Shown: piece by piece, positions 1-7,886 of the stretch
Position numbering within the stretch: position 1 is the first letter of the stretch
How the letters are laid out: the number at the start of each line of letters is the position of its first letter
Assembly (NCBI RefSeq): GCF_002573715.1
Contig: NZ_PDHM01000010.1
Coordinates: 1-64,000 of the forward strand
Direction of reading: 5' to 3'
Length of the DNA stretch: 64,000 nt
DNA from: Paenibacillus sp. EZ-K15
GTDB lineage: Bacteria; Bacillota; Bacilli; Paenibacillales; Paenibacillaceae
Made by a program: the position numbers and the translations under genes
Notes under the pieces: model-generated
What the model was told of the DNA's origin: nothing
Databases searched by the model: none
Seen by the model: only the letters and a program-made list of their open reading frames with translations

Positions 1-82
1 CGTTTGTCTTAGTAGGTTTATTATTACTACAAGTTTAAGAGGTGTCCACTTTTTATTCTAGGTGCAAAAGGGACGTTATTTC

Positions 83-484
83 ATGAAAGAGGATAAAATC
101 GTTTACGGGTCGATCGACGAATATATTTCAAGCTGCACTCCCGAAGTTCAAAGCATTCTCCAGACATTAAGACAAGTGATCAAGGAGATGGCACCGGAAG
201 CGAAGGAAAAAATCAGCTATCAGATGCCGACCTTCGATTTTCACGGAAATTTGGTGCATTTTGCGGCATTTAAGAAGCATATCGGTTTTTACCCGGCCCC
301 TAGCGGTATTGAGGCGTTCCAAGATGAGTTAAAGGAATATCATAAGTCCAAAGGTACCTTGCAATTTCCCATCGATAAGCCTTTGCCCTATGACCTGATA
401 CGCCGAATCGTTCAATATCGAGTCGAGCAAAACCTGCAAAAGGCAAACAGCAAATCAAAAGGGAAGAAGTCGGTGGAGAGCTGA
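83..484 (+). CDS. DUF1801 (YdhG-like) family protein
   Basis: A small cytosolic protein of 133 residues. The central SYQMPTF motif, the following FYP segment and the overall length fit the DUF1801/YdhG family, whose fold is frataxin-like but whose role is mostly unknown. The reading frame is open from a GTG at 62, but the ATG at 83 is preceded by an AAAGGGA-type ribosome site and gives the usual family N-terminus, so I chose it. The C-terminus is a basic, Lys/Ser-rich tail. It is convergent with the acetyltransferase gene, with a shared hairpin terminator between them. Confident as a family assignment; no specific function is supported. Confidence 0.8.
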   Translation: MKEDKIVYGSIDEYISSCTPEVQSILQTLRQVIKEMAPEAKEKISYQMPTFDFHGNLVHFAAFKKHIGFYPAPSGIEAFQDELKEYHKSKGTLQFPIDKPLPYDLIRRIVQYRVEQNLQKANSKSKGKKSVES

Positions 485-497
485 GATGGAACACCAG

Positions 498-523
498 AGA
501 AGGCGGTTTTACTGCCTTCTTTT
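498..523 (+). terminator. Rho-independent terminator of the DUF1801 gene
   Basis: AGAAGGC at 498-504 pairs with GCCTTCT at 514-520. Two more inner pairs, one of them a wobble, leave a short TTTTA loop, and the stem is followed by a T run. It sits exactly between two convergent genes. Confidence 0.7.
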
Positions 524-950
524 AAAGTTCCTTTTTCAAATAGTAATGCGTATGCCGTCCGGCATTCTCGATCTTGCCATATACCTCATAACCCTGCTTG
601 ATGTAAAAATCCAAGGCTTGAAAGCTAAGTGTATCCAACTTTGCGAACTCGCATTGTTTCTCTATCGCTATTTTTTCCGCCTCGTTCAACAGCTTGGCTC
701 CGTACCCCGATTTACGGTATGGTTCATCCACGAATAAGTAGTGGATCTCCAGCCAGTTCCAGCATATTTCCCCCACAATCCCACCCAAAATCTGACCGTC
801 CGCATTCCTCAACAATAAATTGATTTCCTGATATCGGCCTTTTAAGTCGTCTGGGAAGTGCTTGAGATTATACGCAATCAATTGATTTCTCACATAATTT
901 TTATCCTCGCTCTTTGACGCTATGACTTCATTCGTGAAATAGATTTCCAT
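522..950 (-). CDS. GNAT family N-acetyltransferase
   Basis: A 142-residue protein with the GNAT acetyl-CoA binding signature: a beta strand (EIHYLFVDEPYR) running into R-K-S-G-Y-G, followed by a helix (AKLLNEAEKIA). The C-terminal ALDFYIKQGYEVYGKIEN is the usual F-Y-x-x-x-G-(F/Y) segment. GNAT enzymes transfer acetyl from acetyl-CoA to an amine, and the substrate cannot be read from sequence. The ATG at 950 gives the expected N-terminus. It is a single-gene unit, convergent with the DUF1801 gene. Confidence 0.85.
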   Translation of the reverse strand: MEIYFTNEVIASKSEDKNYVRNQLIAYNLKHFPDDLKGRYQEINLLLRNADGQILGGIVGEICWNWLEIHYLFVDEPYRKSGYGAKLLNEAEKIAIEKQCEFAKLDTLSFQALDFYIKQGYEVYGKIENAGRHTHYYLKKEL

Positions 951-1159
951 ATCGGTATGCTCCTTCTAGTATGCCGGTTTACTGATATTCATTAGGATTC
1001 GGAACCATTGAACCCTATCTTCCTCAACATACCATACCCAGCGCATGAACCGGCGGTAAAAAATCTTTTTAAAAGAATGTACCCGTGAAGCAGGGGAATG
1101 CCTATGATATACTGTTGTTGTTATTTTATCCGTTTCATCTAAGGGAGGATTGTCCTAAC
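951..1159. other. Intergenic region holding the promoters of the GNAT gene and the erm leader
   Basis: No convincing coding sequence. A TATACT box at 1108-1113 lies about 47 bases before the erm leader start. The hexamer 17 bases further upstream (GTGAAG, 1085-1090) matches the -35 consensus poorly. The remaining sequence is AT-rich and unremarkable. Confidence 0.4.
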
Positions 1160-1192
1160 ATGTGTTGCATCGCATTCATACGTATTCGTTAA
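1160..1192 (+). CDS. Putative erm leader peptide MCCIAFIRIR
   Basis: A ten-codon ORF, ATG at 1160 and TAA at 1190-1192, with an AAGGGAGG ribosome site at 1141-1148 (11-base spacing). It encodes MCCIAFIRIR. Leader peptides of ErmD/ErmK/ErmX-type genes carry an Arg-x-Arg (+x+) motif at which macrolide-bound ribosomes stall; here the last three codons are Arg-Ile-Arg. Its codons from 1173 onward form one arm of a long stem whose other arm abuts the erm ribosome site. A second micro-ORF (MKVQNI, 1192-1212) starts inside the stop codon as TAATG and could be translationally coupled. That the peptide is translated is inference. Confidence 0.65.
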   Translation: MCCIAFIRIR

Positions 1193-1290
1193 TGAAGGTA
1201 CAGAACATCTAAATCCATCCATTTTCATGTAAAAATGCGAAGGATTATTTGTGCTGTGCCTTTTTCATTACTATACGAATGAATGAGGTG
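1173..1290 (+). promoter_or_regulatory. Predicted macrolide-responsive attenuator upstream of erm
   Basis: AGGTACAG (1196-1203) pairs with CTGTGCCT (1254-1261); TAATGA (1190-1195) with TCATTA (1265-1270); ATTCGT (1184-1189) with ACGAAT (1275-1280); CATTC (1173-1177) with GAATG (1281-1285). The stem therefore runs from the leader codons to the edge of the erm Shine-Dalgarno GAGGTG (1285-1290). Inside the loop CATTTT pairs with AAAATG. A T run at 1261-1265 follows the CTGTGCC arm, so transcription attenuation as in ermK is possible besides translational masking. Pairing was done by eye; no energies were computed. Confidence 0.6.
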
Positions 1291-1297
1291 CTTTTTT

Positions 1298-2164
1298 GTG
1301 TCCAAAAATAATAAAAATCATCGGGAAAAGCTGAAGAAACCGTCTAACTTTTCCGCGCAGCATTTATTAATCAGCAAACGGCTGATTCATGATATGATCG
1401 ATTTGGCCCAGATCCGATCCACCGATACCGTTCTCGATATCGGAGCAGGGACAGGGGCATTAACCTTTCCGCTGGCAGAGAAGGCGGCACATGTGCTCGC
1501 GATCGAGACAGATCCGGCGTTTGTGGATAAACTGTTCAGCAAGATAAAAGATGGAAGCAACATTCGCGTCAAGCAGTCTGATTTCCTGGAGGTTCCACTT
1601 CCGAAAAATCCGTTTGCCGTCGTGGCGAATATTCCGTATTCGATCACCACGCCGATCATGGTGAGGCTGCTGGATCATCCCGGCGTGCCGCTGCAGCGAG
1701 CCGTGCTGCTTGTGGAAAAGGGTGCAGCCAAACGTTTTACGGCAGTTCCTGTTCAAGATCCGCGTATCTTAAGCTGGAGGATGCATTACGACATTCGGCT
1801 CGTGCGAACCATATCGCCTCAGCATTTTGCGCCGCCTCCCAAAGTGGATTCCGCTATTCTAGCTATCAACCGGAGGAAGAAGCCGCTCATTGCCGCGCAG
1901 CATCAGCCGAGGTTTATAGCGCTGGCAGCCTACGGATTGCGGGACTCGAGACTGCCGTTATTCGTGGCCCTAGCGGGCGTATTCACACCTCCCCAGATTA
2001 CGAAGCTGGTCCGATTGCTGGGGGTGGATCGAGAGCTCCCCATCGGTAGGCTGAACGAAGAGCAGTGGGGAACTGTATTCCATACGATGCTCCAGCATGT
2101 GCCGTCAAGTCGTTGGCCCAAACTTTCTACAAGCTCCAAAGGCAAATCCAAGAAAAGAAAATAA
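1298..2164 (+). CDS. erm: 23S rRNA (adenine-N6)-dimethyltransferase, ErmD-like
   Basis: Predicted to methylate A2058 of 23S rRNA with S-adenosylmethionine, giving macrolide-lincosamide-streptogramin B resistance. The SAM motif DIGAGTGAL is at residues 47-55, acidic E70 follows strand 2, SDF is at 94-96 and the catalytic NIPY motif at 111-114. The FSAQHLL start, the PPPKVDSA segment and the C-terminal domain resemble ErmD/ErmK, and 288 residues is the usual length. The frame opens at an ATG at 1283, but GAGGTG lies seven bases before the GTG at 1298 and inside the extended N-terminus, so GTG 1298 is the start. KsgA/Dim1 is the alternative family, but the RNA-adenine motifs plus a drug-type leader favour Erm. 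Confidence 0.88.
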   Translation: MSKNNKNHREKLKKPSNFSAQHLLISKRLIHDMIDLAQIRSTDTVLDIGAGTGALTFPLAEKAAHVLAIETDPAFVDKLFSKIKDGSNIRVKQSDFLEVPLPKNPFAVVANIPYSITTPIMVRLLDHPGVPLQRAVLLVEKGAAKRFTAVPVQDPRILSWRMHYDIRLVRTISPQHFAPPPKVDSAILAINRRKKPLIAAQHQPRFIALAAYGLRDSRLPLFVALAGVFTPPQITKLVRLLGVDRELPIGRLNEEQWGTVFHTMLQHVPSSRWPKLSTSSKGKSKKRK

Positions 2165-2226
2165 CATTCGATGGAAATCTCCGTCGTTTCTAATACGTTC
2201 ACTTTTAAAATATTCGCAGAATTCGC

Positions 2227-2258
2227 TTGACCCTGACACTAGTGTCAGGGTTTACAAT
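2227..2258 (+). promoter_or_regulatory. MerR-type promoter with a perfect 20-bp operator palindrome
   Basis: A -35 box TTGACC (2227-2232) and a -10 box TACAAT (2253-2258) are 20 bp apart, the over-long spacing typical of MerR-activated promoters. The spacer holds the perfect palindrome CCCTGACACTAGTGTCAGGG (2231-2250). It lies 35 bp before the merR start, so autoregulation of the merR-thioredoxin operon is likely. Confidence 0.85.
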
Positions 2259-2292
2259 GAAATCGAATCGTTCATCTAGGAGGCGTAGAAGC

Positions 2293-2670
2293 ATGAAAAT
2301 CGGAGAACTTGCAGCCCGTACCGGAGTCAGCATCCGTTCGCTTCGATACTACGAACAGCAAGGATTGCTTATGCCGGTTCGCAACGAGAACGGATACCGG
2401 GAGTATTCGAGTCTCGCAGAAGAACAGGTGCGTACTATCCAGTTGTATTTGAATCTGGGGTTGTCCACCGAGCAGATCGCCGGTTTCCTGCATTGCGTCT
2501 TGAAAAATAAAGAGGCGTTTTGCGCGGAGGTGTTCCCGATTTTTCGTCAAAAAATTGCCGAGATCGAGGCGCAAATTCACCAGCTGAATCATATCAAGAT
2601 GAATCTGGAGGAACGCATGCAATCGATTCTGGATGAACGAGAATCGGAAGAAGCGGAGGAATGCAAATGA
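2293..2670 (+). CDS. MerR family transcriptional regulator
   Basis: A 125-residue MerR protein: winged helix-turn-helix at residues 1-70 (KIGELAARTGVSIRSLRYYE, then GYREY) and a C-terminal dimerisation helix of about 80-115. Two cysteines, C68 and C77, lie at the DNA-binding/coiled-coil junction and could sense thiol-reactive compounds or a metal; this is inference. The start at ATG 2293 is supported by AGGAGGCG at 2278-2285. The gene overlaps the thioredoxin start by four bases (ATGA), so the two are co-translated. The effector is unknown. Confidence 0.9.
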   Translation: MKIGELAARTGVSIRSLRYYEQQGLLMPVRNENGYREYSSLAEEQVRTIQLYLNLGLSTEQIAGFLHCVLKNKEAFCAEVFPIFRQKIAEIEAQIHQLNHIKMNLEERMQSILDERESEEAEECK

Positions 2671-2987
2671 GTTTATCACGAATAGATGCAGCCAGCTTTC
2701 AAAGTGCGATTAAACAGAATGGAGTCACTCTTGTTGAATTTGGAGCCAAATGGTGCCCGCCGTGCAAAGTGCTGCTTCCCATCCTGGATGAGCTGAGTCA
2801 GGAAGAAGCGGGTCGCCTGGATGTCTATCAGGTGGATTGTGACGAATCTCCGGAGCTTGCCGCTCAATTCGGCATCATGTCCATGCCGACGGTGATTGTG
2901 TTTCATAACGGAGAACCGGCAGACAAACTTATTGGACTTCGGCCTAAGAGTGTGTATCAAGCGGCGATAGGCCGTTATGTATCATAG
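2667..2987 (+). CDS. Thioredoxin with a WCPPC active site
   Basis: A 106-residue thioredoxin fold protein. The redox site is WCPPCK (C30, C33) rather than the usual WCGPC, and the cis-proline loop is SMPTVIVF. It reduces protein disulfides in the cytoplasm; no signal peptide is seen. ATG 2667 is preferred over ATG 2661 because GGAGGA ends at the right distance and ATG 2667 overlaps the MerR stop as ATGA. Control by the MerR dyad suggests a stress-inducible accessory thioredoxin rather than the housekeeping TrxA. Confidence 0.88.
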   Translation: MSLSRIDAASFQSAIKQNGVTLVEFGAKWCPPCKVLLPILDELSQEEAGRLDVYQVDCDESPELAAQFGIMSMPTVIVFHNGEPADKLIGLRPKSVYQAAIGRYVS

Positions 2988-3011
2988 AATCGAATAATCG
3001 ATGAATGAGCG

Positions 3012-3050
3012 AAAACGCCTCTGATGTTTGATGACACAGAGGCGTTTTCT
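3012..3050 (+). terminator. Terminator of the merR-thioredoxin operon
   Basis: AAAACGCCTCTG (3012-3023) pairs perfectly with CAGAGGCGTTTT (3037-3048), giving a 12-bp stem that ends in a T tract. Confidence 0.85.
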
Positions 3051-3210
3051 ATTGATGTAGAGGGCATTATTCGCCGTGTATCGAATTCTTATATAGCAAC
3101 CGTAATAAGGCTACCGAAGCTGTTTGGGATCATCTGATGATAGGATTTTTTGTGGATAAATATATGCCTGGTAAGGCGCAGAAGCGAAAATTTTTAAGGA
3201 GGTGCTTTAA

Positions 3211-4224
3211 TTGACAACAGAGATCCTTTTCTCAACCAACTCCATCGGTCATGTAACGGATGAGCAGCTTCAAGTTATGCTGAACAGACACCATCTAGGG
3301 AACCTCATTTCAGCTGAGAAAACGTCTGAGGGAGTAGGAAATCAGACGTTGTTCATTAACTCGAGCCAAGGAAGCTATGTATTGAAGGGAAATCCCCTTT
3401 ATGAAGGGCAGTTGGCTGAAGAGAAATTTTATACGGACTGTTTGCAAGAGTATACATCACTGCCTTTATCGGCCCCATATCTGTTAGATGAATCCATCGA
3501 TATATTCGGCTGGAGCTACGCGATCATGCCTCGTCTTCATGGCGTACATATGAATGAACCACAACTTAGAGCAGGGCTTGGTGCAGCGGATCGAATAGAT
3601 ATTGCCTCTTCAGCAGCTAACATTTTAAATGAAATGCACGGCTGGAAAGTGGATCAGTATGGCGAGCTCGACCCGCAAACGCAAAGGATTCGCCCGTTTG
3701 AGGGATCTTATAAAGAGTGGCTCTACCAGCGAATTCGGTTTTGGTTGGAGGATGCCAAACAATATTCCCAGATCACTCCAACCGATACGGAATGGGTAGA
3801 AGAGGTGCTGCGTGACTCGGCGGATGAGTTCGATAAGCATTGCTCACCCACTTTTGTTATGGGGGATTTCAAAGCAGAGAATATGCTGGTAGCGTATGAT
3901 ACGGCTTGTCAGGAGTGGCGAATCAGCGGCATTTTTGATTTTACAACCGGATATTTTGGGGATGGAACAGCGGATTTGCCTAAGATGGTGATTATGTATT
4001 GGGATTTCGAGGAACAGGAAGTAGCGCGGCATTTTATACAGATGTACTTACAGGGCTCTGCAAAAAAGGAAGGCTTTGTTGATCGATTTAGGGTGCATAT
4101 GCTCCATCAGCGTATATTGGATTGGGGATGTGCCAAAGCGATTGGTGCAGTCACTTGGGATCCGCAGCTAACCTTTTCCGAATGGGCAAAAGATTATGTT
4201 TATGCCATGGACTACTTGAGATAA
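3211..4224 (+). CDS. Aminoglycoside phosphotransferase-like (APH/choline kinase fold) protein
   Basis: A 337-residue kinase-like protein. YAIMPRLHG (103-111) is the hinge/adenine-pocket segment, MGDFKAEN (217-224) corresponds to the HxDxxxxN catalytic loop, and FDFTTGYFGDGTADL (242-256) to the metal-binding segment. The catalytic-loop His is Met, while Asp219, Asn224 and Asp243 remain. APH-fold proteins phosphorylate aminoglycosides, macrolides, choline or sugars; substrate cannot be assigned. The start is TTG 3211, six bases after a strong AAGGAGGTG (3196-3204). It is monocistronic with its own terminator. Confidence 0.82.
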   Translation: MTTEILFSTNSIGHVTDEQLQVMLNRHHLGNLISAEKTSEGVGNQTLFINSSQGSYVLKGNPLYEGQLAEEKFYTDCLQEYTSLPLSAPYLLDESIDIFGWSYAIMPRLHGVHMNEPQLRAGLGAADRIDIASSAANILNEMHGWKVDQYGELDPQTQRIRPFEGSYKEWLYQRIRFWLEDAKQYSQITPTDTEWVEEVLRDSADEFDKHCSPTFVMGDFKAENMLVAYDTACQEWRISGIFDFTTGYFGDGTADLPKMVIMYWDFEEQEVARHFIQMYLQGSAKKEGFVDRFRVHMLHQRILDWGCAKAIGAVTWDPQLTFSEWAKDYVYAMDYLR

Positions 4225-4280
4225 TGGAGTGCATCATGTACTGAGTAGAATAACCTGAACGAATCGTCAGGTCCCGGGTA

Positions 4281-4325
4281 AAGGGCAGAGCAGTCATTAC
4301 AGACTTACGCTCTGTTCTTTTTTTT
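4281..4325 (+). terminator. Terminator of the APH-like gene
   Basis: AAGGGCAGAGC (4281-4291) pairs with GCTCTGTTCTT (4309-4319) with two G-U pairs, followed by a run of T to 4325. Confidence 0.8.
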
Positions 4326-4456
4326 AGATATCAGAAAGTATAAACTTCGAAGCATGGCCTACCTGATATCGCAAGAAAAACAACATCTAAACGCGGTCTG
4401 TCTTCTTTGAGAGTACGTCGATAGACGTTTTTCTTATGTGCTTGTGGAATTCCGGA

Positions 4457-4487
4457 TTGACCTTCACATGATGTGATGGTTTACAAT
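4457..4487 (+). promoter_or_regulatory. MerR-type promoter with an imperfect spaced dyad
   Basis: TTGACC (4457-4462) and TACAAT (4482-4487) are 19 bp apart. The spacer region carries the dyad CCTTCACAT-G-ATGTGATGG (4461-4479), with eight of nine symmetric positions matching. The box sequences are the same as at the first MerR promoter, while the operator differs. Confidence 0.8.
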
Positions 4488-4519
4488 GCGGTTAACCGAA
4501 TGAAAAGGAGCTGCTGCGT

Positions 4520-5632
4520 GTGCATATTAGTGAATTGTCACGTAAAACGGGCGTAAGTTTGCGTTCTTTGCGTTATTACGAGGAGAAGGAGCTATTGTCT
4601 CCGGACCGTCATGATAATGGCTATCGTGAATATAGGGAGACGGATATCGAGCGGGTTCGGTTGATCCAGATGTATTTTAGCCTGGGATTGACGGTGAAGG
4701 AGATTATGAGCTTTTTCCAATGTGCGTTTGATGAGCAGCCCACAATCGAATGTCTCCCGAATGCGGTTGAGGTAGGTAAACGGAAGCTGGATGAAATCCA
4801 GCTGCAGATCGAACTTCTAAAGCAGGAGGAAATCCATTTGCAGGAGAACATTACGGCATGGGAAGTTATTTTAGACAAGGGGGATCGGTGTAATGACAAG
4901 GTTGATGGACAGGAAGTGAAGCGAGTGGCTATCGTGACAGGGGGCAACCGCGGAATTGGAAAAGAGATTGCAAGACAGCTTGCTGCCAATGGACTTCAGG
5001 TGATCATTACATCCCGGGACGAAGAGAAGGGGAGGCTGGCTGTCCAGGAATTGCTTGCGGATGGGCTCCTTGTGAAGCTGTACGTGGCGGATGTCCATGA
5101 AATCAACGATGTGGCACGGATGATGGAGAGAATACAGTCAGACTACGGCCGCCTGGACGTGCTGGTGAACAATGCCGGAGTGATTTTGGACCGGGGGGTT
5201 TCTGTGCTGGATGTAGAGGAGTCGGTCGTGCGCGCAACGTTGGAAACGAATTTTTTTGGTGTTTTGCGTATGACGCAGGCGGCGATTCCTTTGATGAAGC
5301 TGCATCATTACGGGCGCATCGTAAACATCTCTTCCGGTCTTGGCGCTTTCGAAATAATGCAGGATGGTTACGGTTTAAAAGGGTCATCCTCGGCCTATCG
5401 TATCTCCAAAACGATGCTGAATGCGTTAACCTGTCTCGTGTCGCAGGACGTAGCCGGTACCGGGATAAAGGTAAACGCGGTTTGCCCGGGCCGGGTTCAG
5501 ACCGACATGGGCGGTGCGGACGCTCCGCTAACCGTTGCCGAAGGGGCTGATACGGCTGTATGGCTGGCGACGATGGAGGATGATGGACCGAGCGGGGAGT
5601 ATTTCCGTGAGCGGCAGCGAATTGCTTGGTAA
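4520..5632 (+). CDS. MerR regulator fused to a short-chain dehydrogenase/reductase
   Basis: One 370-residue ORF joins two complete domains. Residues 1-120 are a MerR regulator (helix-turn-helix, GYREY, C68 and C78, coiled coil). Residues 136-370 are an NAD(P)-dependent SDR: TGGNRGIG (140-147), NNAG (217-220), Ser271/272, Y293-x-x-x-K297 and CPGRVQTDMG. The SDR resembles carbonyl-reductase-like enzymes with an extended region before the active-site Tyr. GTG 4520 follows AAAGGAG by nine bases. An internal AGGAAG (4911-4916) precedes an in-frame GTG (4925), so a free SDR could also be made. The fusion implies that the enzyme's substrate or redox state may modulate its own promoter. A lost stop codon or sequencing error cannot be excluded. 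Confidence 0.85.
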   Translation: MHISELSRKTGVSLRSLRYYEEKELLSPDRHDNGYREYRETDIERVRLIQMYFSLGLTVKEIMSFFQCAFDEQPTIECLPNAVEVGKRKLDEIQLQIELLKQEEIHLQENITAWEVILDKGDRCNDKVDGQEVKRVAIVTGGNRGIGKEIARQLAANGLQVIITSRDEEKGRLAVQELLADGLLVKLYVADVHEINDVARMMERIQSDYGRLDVLVNNAGVILDRGVSVLDVEESVVRATLETNFFGVLRMTQAAIPLMKLHHYGRIVNISSGLGAFEIMQDGYGLKGSSSAYRISKTMLNALTCLVSQDVAGTGIKVNAVCPGRVQTDMGGADAPLTVAEGADTAVWLATMEDDGPSGEYFRERQRIAW

Positions 5633-5783
5633 TATGGTGGGGTTTTCGGTATGCAGGGGAAGACGTCTACTCTTTGGTTTACCGATGATGACGTTGCTAA
5701 TGATTAGCAGTATAAAAATACTCTGAAAAAGCCCCATTTCGAAGATGCTGATGTATAATAATCGGTATCAGGAGGTGCAGAGT

Positions 5784-7712
5784 ATGAGTGATATCAACAT
5801 TTTTGGCCATCAGGCTTTGTTTGAACATGTCTACAAAAGTGCTCCAATTGGCATTGCCCTGGTTTCGATAGAAGGAAATTGGATCAGCGTAAATCCTGCG
5901 GCTTGCAAAATGTTTGGCTTCACGGAAGAAGAATTGATGTCACAGCCGGCAACCGATTATATTTATTCTGATTGCACTAACAATAAAGATAAATTGTATC
6001 AGTCTTTGGACGAGTCGTCCTCAACTATTGCGGTGGAAAAACAATTCGTACATAGAGACGGCCATGGCATCTGGGCATCGATGCATGTTTCTCTGGTTCG
6101 TGACGAAAAGGATCAAACCCCTTTATTTTTCATTTCGCAAATTGTTGATATTACCCAGAGCAAGATAGCCGAGCGAAAGCTCCAAGAGAGTATTGAACGC
6201 TACACTTCGCTGAAGAAGTATAACCATGATGCGATCATCTCCTTCAATCTGGAGGGGAGGATCATTAACGGGAACCAGATGGCAGAGCAGCTGACTGGTT
6301 ATAAGATTCCGGAATTAATTGGAACCAAGATCTCGAATTTGATCGGTGAACGTAATCTTACCCGCGTACTTTCTGCTTCAGCTGATTATGTTGCTGTCGA
6401 GAAGGGCATTAACGTCATCCATCACAAAGACGGACATACGGTTGAAGTGCTCGCTACACTGGCACCCATTGTCATTCATAACAAGAATGTCGGTTTTTAC
6501 ATCATTGCCAAGGACATGACGGAGCAGAAGAGGCTCATCATCGAGAAGGAAGCAGCCGAGAAGACAAATAAAGCCAAGAGCGAGTTTCTGGCGATGATGA
6601 GCCATGAGATCCGTACGCCGATGAATGGTGTTATCGGGATGACGGACCTGATCCTTGAGACGGAGCTTGATGAAGAGCAGCGGGACTATGTACAGATCAT
6701 TAAGAAAAGCGGGACAACCCTTCTGAACATCATCAATGATATTTTAGACTTCTCCAAAATCGAATCGGGCAGAACGGAGCTGGTGGAGGAAACATTTAAT
6801 CTGAGAACGGCTTTGTCCGAAACATTGAACCTGATTCTTCCGAAGGCGCTGGAGAAGAATATCGAGGTAACCACATCCGTAGCTTCGGATGTTCCGAGTC
6901 AGGTTTACGGGGATGTGACGAAGCTGAGGCAGGTCTTAATGAACCTGCTTAGTAATGCCATTAAATTTACGCCTAATGGCGCCGTCTCCATCTCTGTGCA
7001 GTGTGTCGAGAACCAGGGGAACTCGGCCCGTATCCAATTCTCCGTTATGGATACGGGTCTTGGCGTGCCGAGTGAGAAGGTTGCTCAGTTATTTGAACCC
7101 TTTTACCAAGTGGACCATTATATGACCCGCAAGGTGGAAGGGACGGGGCTGGGGCTGGCGATCTGCAAAAAACTCGTTCAGTTGATGGGCGGAGATATCT
7201 GGTATGAGAAGAATCAGAACCAGCCAGGGTCTGTCTTTACGTTTACGGTTGATTTTTCGTTTAAGTCGAATGCTGGAAATAAACAGGAGAATGGGGCCGT
7301 TCTCGAGAATCACTCCATAGGAAACGATCTGAAAATTTTGATTGCCGAGGACAATGAAGTGAATCAATTAGTCCTCAAGAAGATGATTGAGAAGCTGGGA
7401 TACAATTCGACCACCGTCCAGAATGGACTTGAGGCGGTTGAAGCCTTCGAGCGTCATTCGTATGACATCGTATTCATGGACATTCAGATGCCCTTCATGG
7501 ATGGAACGGAAGCGGTCCGCGTCATAAAAGAATCGGCATCATCCGAAAAAGAGCCTTATATCGTGGCCGTCACGGCCCATGCGATAAAGGGCGATCGCGA
7601 GAAATATTTAGGGATGGGCATGGACGAGTATGTAAGCAAGCCTGTCAGCATGAATGTTATCTCGGCCATTATCGATAAGTTTCTGGCTGAGCGAGATATG
7701 CCTCAAGCCTAA
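5784..7712 (+). CDS. Cytosolic PAS-PAS hybrid histidine kinase with receiver domain
   Basis: A 642-residue hybrid sensor kinase: PAS domains at roughly 10-120 and 135-250, HisKA with phospho-accepting H274 in SHEIRTP, an HATPase_c domain with the [12 protein letters not shown]-box and a GTGLGLAI G-box, and a C-terminal receiver with D566 (FMDIQMP). There is no membrane segment, so it should sense an internal signal such as redox or a ligand through PAS. No histidine phosphotransfer domain or output regulator is adjacent, so the downstream partner is unknown. ATG 5784 follows AGGAGGTG; the 13 residues upstream overlap the ribosome site. Confidence 0.9.
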   Translation: MSDINIFGHQALFEHVYKSAPIGIALVSIEGNWISVNPAACKMFGFTEEELMSQPATDYIYSDCTNNKDKLYQSLDESSSTIAVEKQFVHRDGHGIWASMHVSLVRDEKDQTPLFFISQIVDITQSKIAERKLQESIERYTSLKKYNHDAIISFNLEGRIINGNQMAEQLTGYKIPELIGTKISNLIGERNLTRVLSASADYVAVEKGINVIHHKDGHTVEVLATLAPIVIHNKNVGFYIIAKDMTEQKRLIIEKEAAEKTNKAKSEFLAMMSHEIRTPMNGVIGMTDLILETELDEEQRDYVQIIKKSGTTLLNIINDILDFSKIESGRTELVEETFNLRTALSETLNLILPKALEKNIEVTTSVASDVPSQVYGDVTKLRQVLMNLLSNAIKFTPNGAVSISVQCVENQGNSARIQFSVMDTGLGVPSEKVAQLFEPFYQVDHYMTRKVEGTGLGLAICKKLVQLMGGDIWYEKNQNQPGSVFTFTVDFSFKSNAGNKQENGAVLENHSIGNDLKILIAEDNEVNQLVLKKMIEKLGYNSTTVQNGLEAVEAFERHSYDIVFMDIQMPFMDGTEAVRVIKESASSEKEPYIVAVTAHAIKGDREKYLGMGMDEYVSKPVSMNVISAIIDKFLAERDMPQA

Positions 7713-7720
7713 ACAGATGA

Positions 7721-7749
7721 AAGCTCAAGTGATGTCACTTGGGCTTTTG
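7721..7749 (+). terminator. Terminator of the hybrid kinase gene
   Basis: AAGCTCAAGTGA (7721-7732) pairs with TCACTTGGGCTT (7735-7746) around a two-base gap, followed by TTTTG. Confidence 0.75.
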
Positions 7750-7836
7750 TTCATTCCACAGCTGAACAATTAGGAACCAAATAGTATTATGCAGCTGCTC
7801 ATCTGCCGTCGTAGGTCGTAGGGGTGGTGAGTGCAA

Positions 7837-7870
7837 AACGGCCTGCGGGAAAGGTTCCCTGCAGGCCGTT
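7837..7870 (-). terminator. Terminator downstream of the GH5 remnant
   Basis: AACGGCCTGC (7837-7846) pairs with GCAGGCCGTT (7861-7870), with an inner GGGAA/TTCCC extension. On the minus strand it is followed by TTTTG. Confidence 0.8.
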
Positions 7871-7886
7871 AATGATATAAGGTGTC

